DNA of 17,624 bases from Pseudomonadota bacterium (GTDB taxonomy: Bacteria; Pseudomonadota; Alphaproteobacteria; Rhizobiales; Rhizobiaceae), in contig JAEWHN010000409.1 in NCBI GenBank assembly GCA_023387775.1, positions 1-17,624 of the forward strand, read 5' to 3'. Shown here piece after piece: positions 1-8,430 of the stretch (position 1 is its first letter; each line of letters begins with the position of its first letter). The notes beneath the pieces were generated by a model. That model did no database searches and was not told the DNA's origin. It worked only from the letters and a program-made list of their open reading frames with translations. A program made the position numbers and the translations under genes.

Positions 1-266
1 ACCTGCGCCCAGTTACCGTCGAGCGCGGAGATCAGCTCTCCGTTGGCATGGATCGGCCAGTTCGGCTTTTCCCAAGAAGGACCATTGGCCGCTTTCTCGA
101 CAGCCTGCTTGTCATCCTTCAACGCACCGAAGAATGCCTGCCACTCGGCATCGACCGAGTTCGGATCCTTCTCGTAACGGGCCTGCAGCTCCTCGATATA
201 GGACGCGTTCGCCCCATAGAGGAAAGCTGTGTTCAGGAAATTTTCGTTGGCGTCTTGGCGTGCCAT
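1..266 (-). CDS. sucA: 2-oxoglutarate dehydrogenase E1 component, N-terminal part (cut by window edge)
   Basis: SucA is the thiamine-diphosphate-dependent E1 subunit of the 2-oxoglutarate dehydrogenase complex, which makes succinyl-CoA in the TCA cycle. Only the first 88 codons are present; the rest lies beyond position 1. Read from the ATG at 264-266, the protein begins MARQDANENFLNTAFLYGAN and continues with a segment containing YIEELQARYEKDP and WQAFFGAL. This is the typical N-terminal 2-oxogl_dehyd_N segment that docks E1 on the E2 core. The catalytic domain is not visible. It follows sucD by 59 bp, the order usual in Rhizobiales. The ribosome binding site is weak (AGG about 6 bases before the ATG), and a strong hairpin sits in the gap. 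The identification rests on both the N-terminal motif and the operon context. Confidence 0.93.
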   Translation of the reverse strand, partial: MARQDANENFLNTAFLYGANASYIEELQARYEKDPNSVDAEWQAFFGALKDDKQAVEKAANGPSWEKPNWPIHANGELISALDGNWAQ

Positions 267-293
267 GGCAACCTACACATCAAAAAGGTGATT

Positions 294-317
294 GGCCGCC
301 CCGACACCGGGGCGGCC
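294..317 (-). promoter_or_regulatory. Perfect intercistronic hairpin between sucD and sucA
   Basis: The arms GGCCGCCCCG (294-303) and CGGGGCGGCC (308-317) are exactly complementary around the 4-base loop ACAC. In the transcribed (minus) direction it lies 9 bases after the sucD stop. It is followed by AATCACC and then TTTTT, so the T run is about 7 bases away from the stem. It could be a partial terminator or attenuator, or an RNA-stability element that sets the sucA to sucCD ratio. The structure is visible; its role is inferred. Confidence 0.6.
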
Positions 318-325
318 TATTCTCG

Positions 326-1231
326 TTATTGACCCTTCAGAACCTCGACGAGGGTCTTGCCGAGGCGTGCCGGGGACGGAGACACGCGGATGCCCGCGGC
401 TTCCATGGCGGCGATCTTGTCTTCCGCGCCGCCCTTGCCGCCGGAAATGACGGCACCGGCATGGCCCATCGTGCGTCCGGGAGGGGCGGTGCGGCCCGCG
501 ATGAAGCCGGCCATCGGCTTCTTGCGCCCGCGCTTGGCCTCGTTGATCAGGAACTGGGCGGCTTCTTCTTCGGCCGAGCCGCCGATCTCGCCGATCATGA
601 TGATCGACTTGGTCTCTTCGTCGGCCAGGAACATCTCGAGCACGTCGATGAATTCCGTGCCCTTGACCGGATCGCCGCCGATGCCCACCGCCGTGGACTG
701 GCCGAGCCCGGCATTCGTGGTCTGGAACACCGCTTCATAGGTAAGCGTGCCGGAGCGCGAAACCACGCCGACCGAACCCTTGCGGAAGATGTTGCCCGGC
801 ATGATGCCGATCTTGCACTGGTCGGGCGTCACGATGCCCGGGCAGTTCGGGCCGATCAGACGCGACTTCGACTTTTCGAGCCGCGCCTTGACCTTGACCA
901 TGTCGGCCACCGGGATTCCCTCGGTGATGCAGACGATCAGCGGGATCTCGGCCTCGATCGCCTCGATGATCGCGGCGGCCGCGCCTGCCGGCGGCACATA
1001 GACCACCGAAGCGTTGGCGCCCGTGCGTTCCCTGCCTTCGGCGACGCTGGAAAAGATCGGCAGCGCTTCGCCCTTGGAACCGGCCCAGGTCTCGCCGCCC
1101 TTCTTCGGGTTGATGCCGCCCACCATCTGTGTGCCGTGGTAGGCCAGCGCCTGCTCGGTGTGGAAGGTGCCGGTCTTACCGGTCAGGCCCTGAACCAGGA
1201 CCTTGGTGTTCTTGTCGATGAGAATGGACAT
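326..1231 (-). CDS. sucD: Succinyl-CoA synthetase (ADP-forming) alpha subunit
   Basis: SucD forms the alpha subunit of the cytoplasmic succinyl-CoA ligase, which interconverts succinyl-CoA with succinate plus ATP/GTP. The 301-residue protein starts MSILIDKNTKVLVQGLTGKT, the CoA-binding Rossmann region with its G-x-T-G-K-x-G motif. The ligase domain follows, with IGPNCPGI in the middle and GHAGAVISGG near the end. In that motif His257 is the residue expected to be phosphorylated. Length matches the family (about 290-300). The ATG at 1229-1231 follows the sucC stop by 4 bases, and its Shine-Dalgarno sequence (AAGGG) lies inside the end of sucC, so the two subunits are probably translationally coupled. 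No anomaly is seen. Confidence 0.97.
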   Translation of the reverse strand: MSILIDKNTKVLVQGLTGKTGTFHTEQALAYHGTQMVGGINPKKGGETWAGSKGEALPIFSSVAEGRERTGANASVVYVPPAGAAAAIIEAIEAEIPLIVCITEGIPVADMVKVKARLEKSKSRLIGPNCPGIVTPDQCKIGIMPGNIFRKGSVGVVSRSGTLTYEAVFQTTNAGLGQSTAVGIGGDPVKGTEFIDVLEMFLADEETKSIIMIGEIGGSAEEEAAQFLINEAKRGRKKPMAGFIAGRTAPPGRTMGHAGAVISGGKGGAEDKIAAMEAAGIRVSPSPARLGKTLVEVLKGQ

Positions 1232-1235
1232 GAGC

Positions 1236-2432
<1,197 letters not shown>

Positions 2433-2442
2433 CGGCCAGCCC

Positions 2443-3411
2443 TTACTTATTGCCGAGGTTCGGAGCGATCGACACGCAGGCTTCGCAGAGCCCCTTCACC
2501 GCATCGACGGACTTCTCGAACATCTTCTGCTCGTCCTTGTTGAAGTCGAGCTCGATGATGCGCTCGACGCCGTTGGCGCCGATCACCACCGGCACGCCGA
2601 CATACATGTCCTTGATGCCGTACTGGCCGCCGAGATAGGCCGCGCAGGGCAGGACGCGCTTCTTGTCCTTGAGATAGCTTTCGGCCATGGCGATGGCCGA
2701 GGCGGCCGGGGCATAGAAGGCCGAGCCGGTCTTGAGCAGGCTGACGATCTCGCCGCCGCCCTTGCGGGTGCGCTCGACGATGGCGTCCAGCTTTTCCTGG
2801 CTGGTCCAGCCCATCTTGACGAGGTCCGGCAGCGGGATGCCGGCGACGGTGGAGTAGCGCACCATGGGCACCATGTCGTCGCCGTGGCCGCCAAGCGTCA
2901 TGGCCGAAACGTCCTCGACCGAGACCTTGAACTCGTCGGCCAGGAAGTAGCGGAAGCGGGCGCTGTCGAGCACGCCGGCCATGCCGACGACGTGGCTCTT
3001 CGGCAGCCCCGAGAACTTCTGCAGCGCCCAGACCATGGCGTCCAGCGGGTTGGTGATGCAGATGACGAAAGCGTTGGGAGCGTATTTCTTGATGCCGGCG
3101 CCAACCTGCTCCATGACCTTCAGGTTGATACCCAACAGGTCATCGCGGCTCATGCCGGGCTTGCGCGGCACGCCAGCGGTGACGATGCAGACGTCCGCGC
3201 CCTCGATGCCGGCATAGTCGTTGACGCCGACATAGCTCGCGTCGAAGCCGTCGACAGGCGACGATTCAGCAATGTCCAATCCTTTGCCCTGCGGGATGCC
3301 TTCCGCAATGTCGAACAGAACGACGTCGCCAAGTTCCTTGAGACCGATCATGTGGGCGAGCGTGCCGCCGATCATGCCGGAACCGATGAGGGCTATCTTG
3401 TTGCGTGCCAT
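2443..3411 (-). CDS. mdh: Malate dehydrogenase (NAD-dependent, LDH-like type)
   Basis: Mdh oxidises malate to oxaloacetate with NAD in the TCA cycle. From the ATG at 3409-3411 the 322-residue protein starts MARNKIALIGSGMIGGTLAH, with the NAD-binding G-S-G-M-I-G at residues 10-15. Further on are the substrate loop GVPRKPGMSRDDLL, the ITNPLDAMV segment and the catalytic histidine His176 in LGGHGDDMVP. The length (about 320) and motifs match the alphaproteobacterial tetrameric, lactate-dehydrogenase-like group. An upstream in-frame ATG at 3447 would add 12 residues (MRPDTAKGKHPH) that look unlike the family, so the internal start is preferred. It is the first gene of the sucCDA operon; the promoter should lie in 3412-3625. 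Confidence 0.97.
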   Translation of the reverse strand: MARNKIALIGSGMIGGTLAHMIGLKELGDVVLFDIAEGIPQGKGLDIAESSPVDGFDASYVGVNDYAGIEGADVCIVTAGVPRKPGMSRDDLLGINLKVMEQVGAGIKKYAPNAFVICITNPLDAMVWALQKFSGLPKSHVVGMAGVLDSARFRYFLADEFKVSVEDVSAMTLGGHGDDMVPMVRYSTVAGIPLPDLVKMGWTSQEKLDAIVERTRKGGGEIVSLLKTGSAFYAPAASAIAMAESYLKDKKRVLPCAAYLGGQYGIKDMYVGVPVVIGANGVERIIELDFNKDEQKMFEKSVDAVKGLCEACVSIAPNLGNK

Positions 3412-3625
3412 GTGAGGATGTTTTCCCTTTGCTGTGTCCGGTCGCATGGTGGCGCCGGAAATGAGCGCTTAGGCCAGATTGAACAGGGGTATGTAGCCAG
3501 AAGTCCGCAGGCTGAAATAGCCTCACGGCCGCAGAAATTCAACCGATTATTTCGACGTCAATTATTTCAATCGGTTAGAAACTTTGGGATTTACGTAAAC
3601 GTCAAAATTTATCGTGAAAAATGTC
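3412..3625 (-). promoter_or_regulatory. Upstream region of the mdh-suc operon with inverted and direct repeats
   Basis: This 214-bp gap holds no gene and separates zapE from mdh, both on the minus strand. It is more AT-rich than its surroundings. It contains an inverted repeat AACCGATT (3541-3548) / AATCGGTT (3569-3576), a direct repeat ATTATTTC (3546-3553 and 3561-3568) nested inside it, and a 10-bp palindrome TTTACGTAAA (3590-3599). On the minus strand there are two TTGACG hexamers, candidate -35 boxes, but no convincing -10 partner. It probably holds the mdh promoter and an operator; the regulator is unknown. Confidence 0.5.
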
Positions 3626-4834
3626 TTACACCGACGCAGTTTTGCCCGCTTCTTCTGCATGCGCAGGCTTCGCCCCGTGGCGGGCCGCCCAGCCATCCAG
3701 CCAGTCGCCGCTCTGCATCTCCATCAGCCGCGAAACGGTGCGGTCGAATTCGAAGGCCTCGGTGCCCCGCTTGCCCGCGTAAAGGTGCTGGGGCGGCGCT
3801 TCGGCGCTGAGGACCAGGCGCACCTGCTGGTCGTAGAGCGTGTCTATGAGCAGGATGAAACGCTTGGCCTCGTTGCGCTTGCCTTCGGCCAGCACCGGGA
3901 CGTGGTCGATGAACACCGTGGAATAGTGGGCGGCAATGGCGAGAAAGTCGCGCGCGCCATGCGGGTGCTCGCAAAGGTCGGCAAAGGTGAAGCGCGCCGC
4001 ATCCTCGCTCGCCAGCGGCACGGGGACATGCCGCCCCTTGACCGTCAGCGTAGCTGGCGCGACCGCCTGCCCCTTCGTCACCTTTTGCCAGGCCTCGTCC
4101 ATCTGCCTGTCGGCTGCGAGCCCGGCGGGCGTGAGATAGACCGGCATGCGGTTCAGCTTTTCCAGGCGATAGTCCCTGTCGGCATCGAGGTCCAGCACCT
4201 GCACGTGCCGCTTCAGCACATCGATGAACGGCAGGAACAGGCCCCGGTTGAGCCCGTCGCGATAGAGATCGTCGGGAGCGACGTTGGAGGTCGCCACGAG
4301 CACCACGCCGTTGGCGAACAGCGCCGAGAACAGCCGCGACAGGATCATCGCATCGGCAATGTCGGTGACGGTGAACTCGTCGAAGCACAGCACCCAGGCT
4401 TCTTCGGCCAGTGCGGCAGCCACGGGCGGTATCGGGTCGTCCTGCTTGGTTTCGCCGTTCTTGCGCGCCAGCCGCTGCTTCTGGATGCGATCCTGCACCT
4501 CGGCCATGAAGTCGTTGAAGTGCATGCGGCGCTTGCGACGGACCGGAACCAGCTCGAAGAACATGTCCATCAGCATGGTCTTGCCGCGACCGACATGACC
4601 ATGGATGTAGAGCCCCTCGACATGCGCGTGGCGGTCGCGCTTCTTGCCGAACAGCCAGCCGAGCGCGCTCGATTTTTTAGCCAGCCGCTTCGCGCAGAGC
4701 TCGTCTATCAGCTGGTCCAGCGCGGCAACGATCTCTTCCTGGGCGGGATCGCGGGCAATCGCGCGGGTCTCCACCAGGTGGTCATAACGCTGCCTGACGG
4801 TGGCACGCGTCTGTATGCCGTCACGCAGATGCAT
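3626..4834 (-). CDS. zapE: AFG1/ZapE-family cell-division ATPase
   Basis: ZapE is an AAA-type ATPase of the AFG1/LACE1 family. The E. coli protein associates with the Z-ring and the mitochondrial relatives act in protein quality control. The protein has the Walker A motif GHVGRGKT (Lys85), followed by MLMDMFFE and MHFNDFMAEVQDRI. Walker B is LCFDEFTVTD (Asp152, Glu153), and a sensor-like VVLVATSN comes after it. The C-terminal part contains the family's FTFADLCE and FIDHVPVL segments. I chose the ATG at 4832-4834 (402 residues) because the protein then begins just before the conserved TVRQRYDHLV and a GAG box stands 9 bases upstream. A GTG at 4886-4888 would add 18 atypical residues. It follows omp19 by 70 bp, same strand. 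Confidence 0.93.
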   Translation of the reverse strand: MHLRDGIQTRATVRQRYDHLVETRAIARDPAQEEIVAALDQLIDELCAKRLAKKSSALGWLFGKKRDRHAHVEGLYIHGHVGRGKTMLMDMFFELVPVRRKRRMHFNDFMAEVQDRIQKQRLARKNGETKQDDPIPPVAAALAEEAWVLCFDEFTVTDIADAMILSRLFSALFANGVVLVATSNVAPDDLYRDGLNRGLFLPFIDVLKRHVQVLDLDADRDYRLEKLNRMPVYLTPAGLAADRQMDEAWQKVTKGQAVAPATLTVKGRHVPVPLASEDAARFTFADLCEHPHGARDFLAIAAHYSTVFIDHVPVLAEGKRNEAKRFILLIDTLYDQQVRLVLSAEAPPQHLYAGKRGTEAFEFDRTVSRLMEMQSGDWLDGWAARHGAKPAHAEEAGKTASV

Positions 4835-4904
4835 CAGTCTTGTCTCGGAAGGCCAGGCGCCTCGACAACCCCATCGAAGCGCAAACACAGCGGTTCGTCA
4901 CGCT

Positions 4905-5447
4905 TTATCTGCTCAGCGAGATCGGAATCCCGGTTTCGGTTTGGCCGTCGAACCTTTCGGCACCGGACGAATAGAGCCTGGCCAGCGTGCTGCCGTTCTC
5001 GTCGTAGAGCGTGAGCTGCTTGCCGGAGACGCTCCACGACTTGACGCTGTCGATGGGCGCGGGGCAGCGCAGCGGCCCGGCGCGATAGCCCTGGCCGAAC
5101 TTGGTCTGCGGGGTGGCCACGCGGCAGCTCTGGCCCGCAACGGTGGCGTTCCAGACACCGGCAACGCTGCCGGCGGTCAGTTCCGGCGCATTTGCGGAGG
5201 TCTCGGCCGCCGGCGGCAGGCCGGCCATCTGGGTGTCAGCCCCGGGCGCCGGGGGGAATTGCGAGGGGTCGACAGCTCCTGGCGCAGCCGGCGGCGGAAG
5301 TGCGCCGCTCGTCACCTGGCCCGACGGCGCAGCGGCAAGCGGAGCCGGCTGCTGCCCTTCCCAGGGAGCCATGCGCGAACTCTGACACCCGCTCACCGCC
5401 AATGCCGCCAGCGATACTGCCAAAAGGCCCGTCCTCGAAAAAATCAT
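4905..5447 (-). CDS. omp19: Outer-membrane lipoprotein of the Omp19 / Inh protease-inhibitor family
   Basis: This 180-residue protein begins MIFSRTGLLAVSLAALAVSG and has a lipobox V-S-G-C with Cys21, so it should be a signal-peptidase-II-processed lipoprotein. A Pro/Ala-rich low-complexity linker of about 75 residues follows. A compact C-terminal domain comes next, with GVWNATVAGQSCRVATPQTK, FGQGYRAGPLRCP and GKQLTLYDENG. The two cysteines (in GQSC and LRC) are those expected to form the disulfide of Inh-type inhibitors. Both the domain and its end (…ISLSR) closely resemble Brucella Omp19, an immunogenic lipoprotein known to inhibit proteases. The start is fixed by a strong GGAGG 8 bases upstream; longer in-frame starts would hide the signal peptide. 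A protease-inhibitor role here is inferred from the family. Confidence 0.9.
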   Translation of the reverse strand: MIFSRTGLLAVSLAALAVSGCQSSRMAPWEGQQPAPLAAAPSGQVTSGALPPPAAPGAVDPSQFPPAPGADTQMAGLPPAAETSANAPELTAGSVAGVWNATVAGQSCRVATPQTKFGQGYRAGPLRCPAPIDSVKSWSVSGKQLTLYDENGSTLARLYSSGAERFDGQTETGIPISLSR

Positions 5448-5860
5448 GCCTAAACCTCCGGGGGAAACGGCCGCGCCGTGCATTATCAGTCGCCCCACAC
5501 ACAGTATGATGTTGGCGATATTTCAACCGCATATGGTTAAAATACGGTTTGCGGGAGAGATTGTTGCAGAAATGCCGCAGCAGCGGGGTCTCGGCCCCTA
5601 TCCGCCGATCCGCGCACTTGGCACGAAGATATATCCGCAAGGCCCCACCAGATGGCACTCGCGGAGCCCGTGGGGCATGTCCATGGCTCCTGAGAGCACG
5701 ATGTGGTCGTGCTGGCGCGCCAAGGCTTCCGCTCGATTGCAAATTCGCGCTCCAGTCGTTGGCCTTTCCGCCGGCAAATGCTTGCGCCAGCGCCCGCCAT
5801 CCTTATCTTTGGCAGCGAAAACGGGCGCAGTGCCCGCGCGAATGGCGATCGATCCAGACG
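5448..5860. other. Gene-poor region between divergent omp19 and hydrolase genes
   Basis: About 410 bp without a gene I can call. It must contain the omp19 promoter (minus) and the hydrolase promoter (plus), but neither has convincing -35/-10 boxes. Two perfect hairpins are visible: GCCCCAC (5642-5648) with GTGGGGC (5670-5676), loop 21; and GCACGA (5696-5701) with TCGTGC (5707-5712), loop 5. A short repeat AACCG (5525-5529) / CGGTT (5545-5549) lies in an AT-rich patch. The frame upstream of the hydrolase stays open back to 5549, but its residues (Arg/Ala/Pro-rich, no family motif) do not look like protein. Part of the region may be a gene remnant on the minus strand (separate entry). Confidence 0.5.
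5598..5855 (-). pseudogene. Possible C-terminal remnant of an unidentified gene
   Basis: On the minus strand a frame ending in TAG at 5598-5600 is open for over 110 codons but has no early ATG. Its last 43 codons have about 77 percent G/C at third positions and read like protein, for example ALARQHDHIVLSGAMDMPHG and then GPCGYIFVPSARIGG. A second minus frame just upstream contains LEREFAIERK, so a frameshift near 5730 could join the two. The segment begins next to, and slightly overlaps antisense, the start of the hydrolase. I do not recognise a family. Long open frames are common by chance in GC-rich DNA, so this remains weak. Confidence 0.2.
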
Positions 5861-6871
5861 ATGGCGAAAAAGCAGAAAGCCGCCAATCCTTACTACCAGG
5901 GCCCCGCGAGCGACCATTTCGACGGCCGCTGCTTCTTCAATCCCGGCGGCAAGGCGCCAGCCAGCTATTCGGCCCTGCTGAAATGGCAGCTTGGCACACC
6001 CCGCCCCAAATGGCCGACCAGGTGGCCGAGCCCCTTCCCGCTGGCAAGGCCCGCGCCGCGAATTGATGGCGGCGGCCTGCGCGTGACCATGGTTGGCCAC
6101 GCCTCGCTGCTGATTCAGACGGCAGGTCTCAACATACTCACCGACCCGGTGTGGTCGGCGCGGGTGTCGCCGCTGCGCTTTGCCGGGCCGAAGCGCGTCA
6201 GCCAACCTGGCATAGCTTTTGCCGACCTGCCGCCGATCGACATCGTGCTGGTCAGCCACAATCATTATGACCATCTCGACCTGGCCACCCTGAAGCGCCT
6301 GCATTCCGCGCACGATCCGCTGGTCATCACCCCGCTCGGCAACGATGCGATCATCCGCCGCCGCGTGCCGGAGGCTCGGGTCGCAACCGGCGACTGGGGC
6401 GACAGGTTCGAGCTGGACGGCGCGGCCATCCACGTGGAGCCGGCCCACCACTGGTCAGCGCGTGGAACGAAGGACCGGCGCATGGCGCTGTGGTCCGGCT
6501 TCGTCGTCGAGACCGCGGCTGGCAAGATCTATTTCGCCGGCGACACCGGCTTTCACGACGGCGCGCACTACCGGCGAATAGCCGAAAAGCACGGCAGGCT
6601 GCGCCTGGCCATCCTGCCGATCGGCGCCTATGAGCCGCGCTGGTTCATGGCGCCGCACCACCAGAACCCCGACGAGGCGGTGCGTGCCATGTTGCTATGC
6701 AACGCCGCCTTCGCCGCCGGCTGCCACTGGGGCACGTTCCACCTGACCAACGAACCGATCGAGGAGCCCCGCGCGAGACTGCAGGAAGCGCTGGAGACCC
6801 ATGACATCGCCGGCGAGACCTTTCGCGCCATGCTGGCTGGCGAGGTGTGGGACATACCTACGGCTGATTGA
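5861..6871 (+). CDS. Metallo-beta-lactamase-fold hydrolase (UlaG / NAPE-PLD-like)
   Basis: This 336-residue protein belongs to the Lactamase_B_2 branch of the metallo-beta-lactamase superfamily. It has the metal-binding H-x-H-x-D-H in VSHNHYDHLD (His133, His135, Asp137, His138). It also has PAHHW with His196/His197, the GDTGFHD motif with Asp228, and GCHWGTFHL with His289, giving a full dinuclear-metal set. The N-terminal part (YYQGPASDHFDGRCFFNP and KWPTRWP) is the pattern of NAPE-PLD-like bacterial hydrolases. The true substrate is unknown; a phosphodiester or lactone is plausible from the family only. No signal peptide is seen, so it is probably cytoplasmic. The ATG at 5861 was chosen because family similarity starts just after it; no clear Shine-Dalgarno is present. 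It lies 79 bp before dps. Confidence 0.88.
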   Translation: MAKKQKAANPYYQGPASDHFDGRCFFNPGGKAPASYSALLKWQLGTPRPKWPTRWPSPFPLARPAPRIDGGGLRVTMVGHASLLIQTAGLNILTDPVWSARVSPLRFAGPKRVSQPGIAFADLPPIDIVLVSHNHYDHLDLATLKRLHSAHDPLVITPLGNDAIIRRRVPEARVATGDWGDRFELDGAAIHVEPAHHWSARGTKDRRMALWSGFVVETAAGKIYFAGDTGFHDGAHYRRIAEKHGRLRLAILPIGAYEPRWFMAPHHQNPDEAVRAMLLCNAAFAAGCHWGTFHLTNEPIEEPRARLQEALETHDIAGETFRAMLAGEVWDIPTAD

Positions 6872-6950
6872 AGGGCGCATCCGGCAGGGAACGGAGTTGC
6901 AGGGTCTGCATTTCTGGATGGCAACGCACTTTTCAAAGGGAGCTTCCATC

Positions 6951-7469
6951 ATGCCGGACACCGCCACTGCCAAAAGCCGCCGCAAAGCCCCGCTCACCAC
7001 GCCCACCAGCCTGGGCGACAATGCCCGCCGCGACATTACCGGTGCGCTCAACGCGCTCCTGGCCGACGTCTTTGTCCTCTACCTGAAGACCAAGAATTTC
7101 CACTGGCATGTCAGCGGGCCTCATTTCCGCGACTATCACCTGCTGCTGGACGAGCAGTCGGAGCAGATTTTCGAAATGACCGACGAACTGGCCGAGCGCG
7201 CCCGCAAGCTGGGCGGTACAACGCTGCGCTCGATCGGCCATATTGCTCGCCTGCAGCGCATCGAGGACAACGACGCGGACTTCGTGTCGCCGCAGGACAT
7301 GCTGGGCGAACTGCGCGAGGACAACGAGGCATTGATCGCCAGCATGCGCAGCGCCCACGATCTTTGCAGCGAGGAGAACGACGTCGCCACCACCAGCCTG
7401 CTGGAAACCTTCATCGATGAGGCCGAGCGCCGCGCCTGGTTCCTGTTCGAGGCGAGCCGCAAGGCATAG
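6951..7469 (+). CDS. dps: Dps-family DNA-binding / iron-storage protein
   Basis: Dps forms a 12-subunit ferritin-like shell that oxidises Fe(II) with hydrogen peroxide and protects DNA in starvation and oxidative stress. The 172-residue protein has the inter-subunit ferroxidase ligands with exact family spacing: His51, His63, Asp67, Asp78 and Glu82, in KNFHWHVSGPHFRDYHLLLD and DELAER. The N-terminal tail (about 20 residues, TAKSRRKA) is basic, as in Dps proteins that bind DNA. The ATG at 6951 is preceded by AAAGGGAG, a good ribosome binding site; in-frame upstream sequence overlaps the hydrolase gene. No OxyR or iron-box match was seen in the 79-bp upstream gap. An AGGCCG/CGGCCT stem overlaps the stop but has no T run. 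Confidence 0.95.
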   Translation: MPDTATAKSRRKAPLTTPTSLGDNARRDITGALNALLADVFVLYLKTKNFHWHVSGPHFRDYHLLLDEQSEQIFEMTDELAERARKLGGTTLRSIGHIARLQRIEDNDADFVSPQDMLGELREDNEALIASMRSAHDLCSEENDVATTSLLETFIDEAERRAWFLFEASRKA

Positions 7470-7548
7470 GCCGGCCAGGGCCAGGTCGCGGCCTCGCAAA
7501 GCCCTTCTGCACTGGTAATCCGCCGTGGTTTCCGCCATATAGGCCGCA

Positions 7549-8430
7549 ATGGAAAGCGCAGCACCCTTCGCCAAGATGAACGGACTCGGCAACGAAATCA
7601 TCGTTGCCGACATGCGCGGCCGTGCCGACCGTGTGACGCCGGCGGCGGCCATCGCCCTCAACGCCGACCCGGCGACCAGGTTCGACCAGATCATGGCCAT
7701 TCACGACCCGCGCACGCCTGGCACCATGAATTACATCGAGATCGTCAATTCCGACGGCAGCCGGGCACAGGCCTGCGGCAATGGCACAAGGTGCGTGGTG
7801 CAGGCACTGGCCGCCGAGACCGGGCAGAAGGTCTTCACCTTCGAGACCGTGGCGGGCATCCTGAATGCCGAGGAACATGAAGACGGGCTGATCTCGGTCG
7901 ACATGGGCAAGCCGCGCTTCGGCTGGCAGGACATTCCGCTTGCCGAGGAATTCCGCGACACCCGCATGATCGAGCTGCAGATCGGGCCTATCGATGAGCC
8001 GGTGCTGCACTCTCCGTCGGTTGCCTCGATGGGGAACCCGCACGCAATATTCTGGGTCGATGGCGACGTCTGGTCATATGAGCTGGAACGCTTCGGTCCC
8101 TTGCTGGAAAACCACCCGATCTTTCCCGAGCGCGCCAACATCTCGATCGCCCAGGTCACTGCCCGCGACGCGATTTCGCTGCGCACCTGGGAGCGCGGCG
8201 CCGGCCTGACGCGCGCCTGCGGTTCGGCCGCCTGTGCGGCTGCCGTCTGCGCCGCGCGCACGCGGCGCACCGACCGCAAGGTCACCGTCACCGTTCCCGG
8301 CGGCCCGCTGGTGATCGAATGGCGCGAGGACGACCACGTCGTCATGACCGGCCCGGCCGAGTGGGAATTCTCTGGCACCTTCGACCCCGCCACCGGCGCG
8401 TGGCGGCGCGACCAGCAGGACGTCGCCTGA
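7549..8430 (+). CDS. dapF: Diaminopimelate epimerase
   Basis: DapF converts LL- to meso-diaminopimelate, the lysine precursor and peptidoglycan cross-linking residue, without a cofactor. The 293-residue protein starts with FAKMNGLGNEIIV near residue 7, the family's N-terminal signature (K-M-x-G-x-G-N). The two catalytic cysteines are Cys76 in QACGNGTRC and Cys224 in TRACGSAACA. Also conserved are SMGNPHAIFW and ERGAGLT. Length is slightly above the usual 275-290. The start ATG has only a weak AGG upstream, but the family N-terminus fixes it. Its TGA overlaps the mtaB ATG by one base (TGATG), so the two are co-transcribed and probably translationally coupled, the usual rhizobial arrangement. 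Confidence 0.97.
   Translation: MESAAPFAKMNGLGNEIIVADMRGRADRVTPAAAIALNADPATRFDQIMAIHDPRTPGTMNYIEIVNSDGSRAQACGNGTRCVVQALAAETGQKVFTFETVAGILNAEEHEDGLISVDMGKPRFGWQDIPLAEEFRDTRMIELQIGPIDEPVLHSPSVASMGNPHAIFWVDGDVWSYELERFGPLLENHPIFPERANISIAQVTARDAISLRTWERGAGLTRACGSAACAAAVCAARTRRTDRKVTVTVPGGPLVIEWREDDHVVMTGPAEWEFSGTFDPATGAWRRDQQDVA

Noticed and set aside
5549..5860. An in-frame upstream extension of the hydrolase by 104 codons
   Set aside because: The residues are Arg/Ala/Pro-rich with no homology pattern, while the family-like N-terminus begins right after the ATG at 5861.
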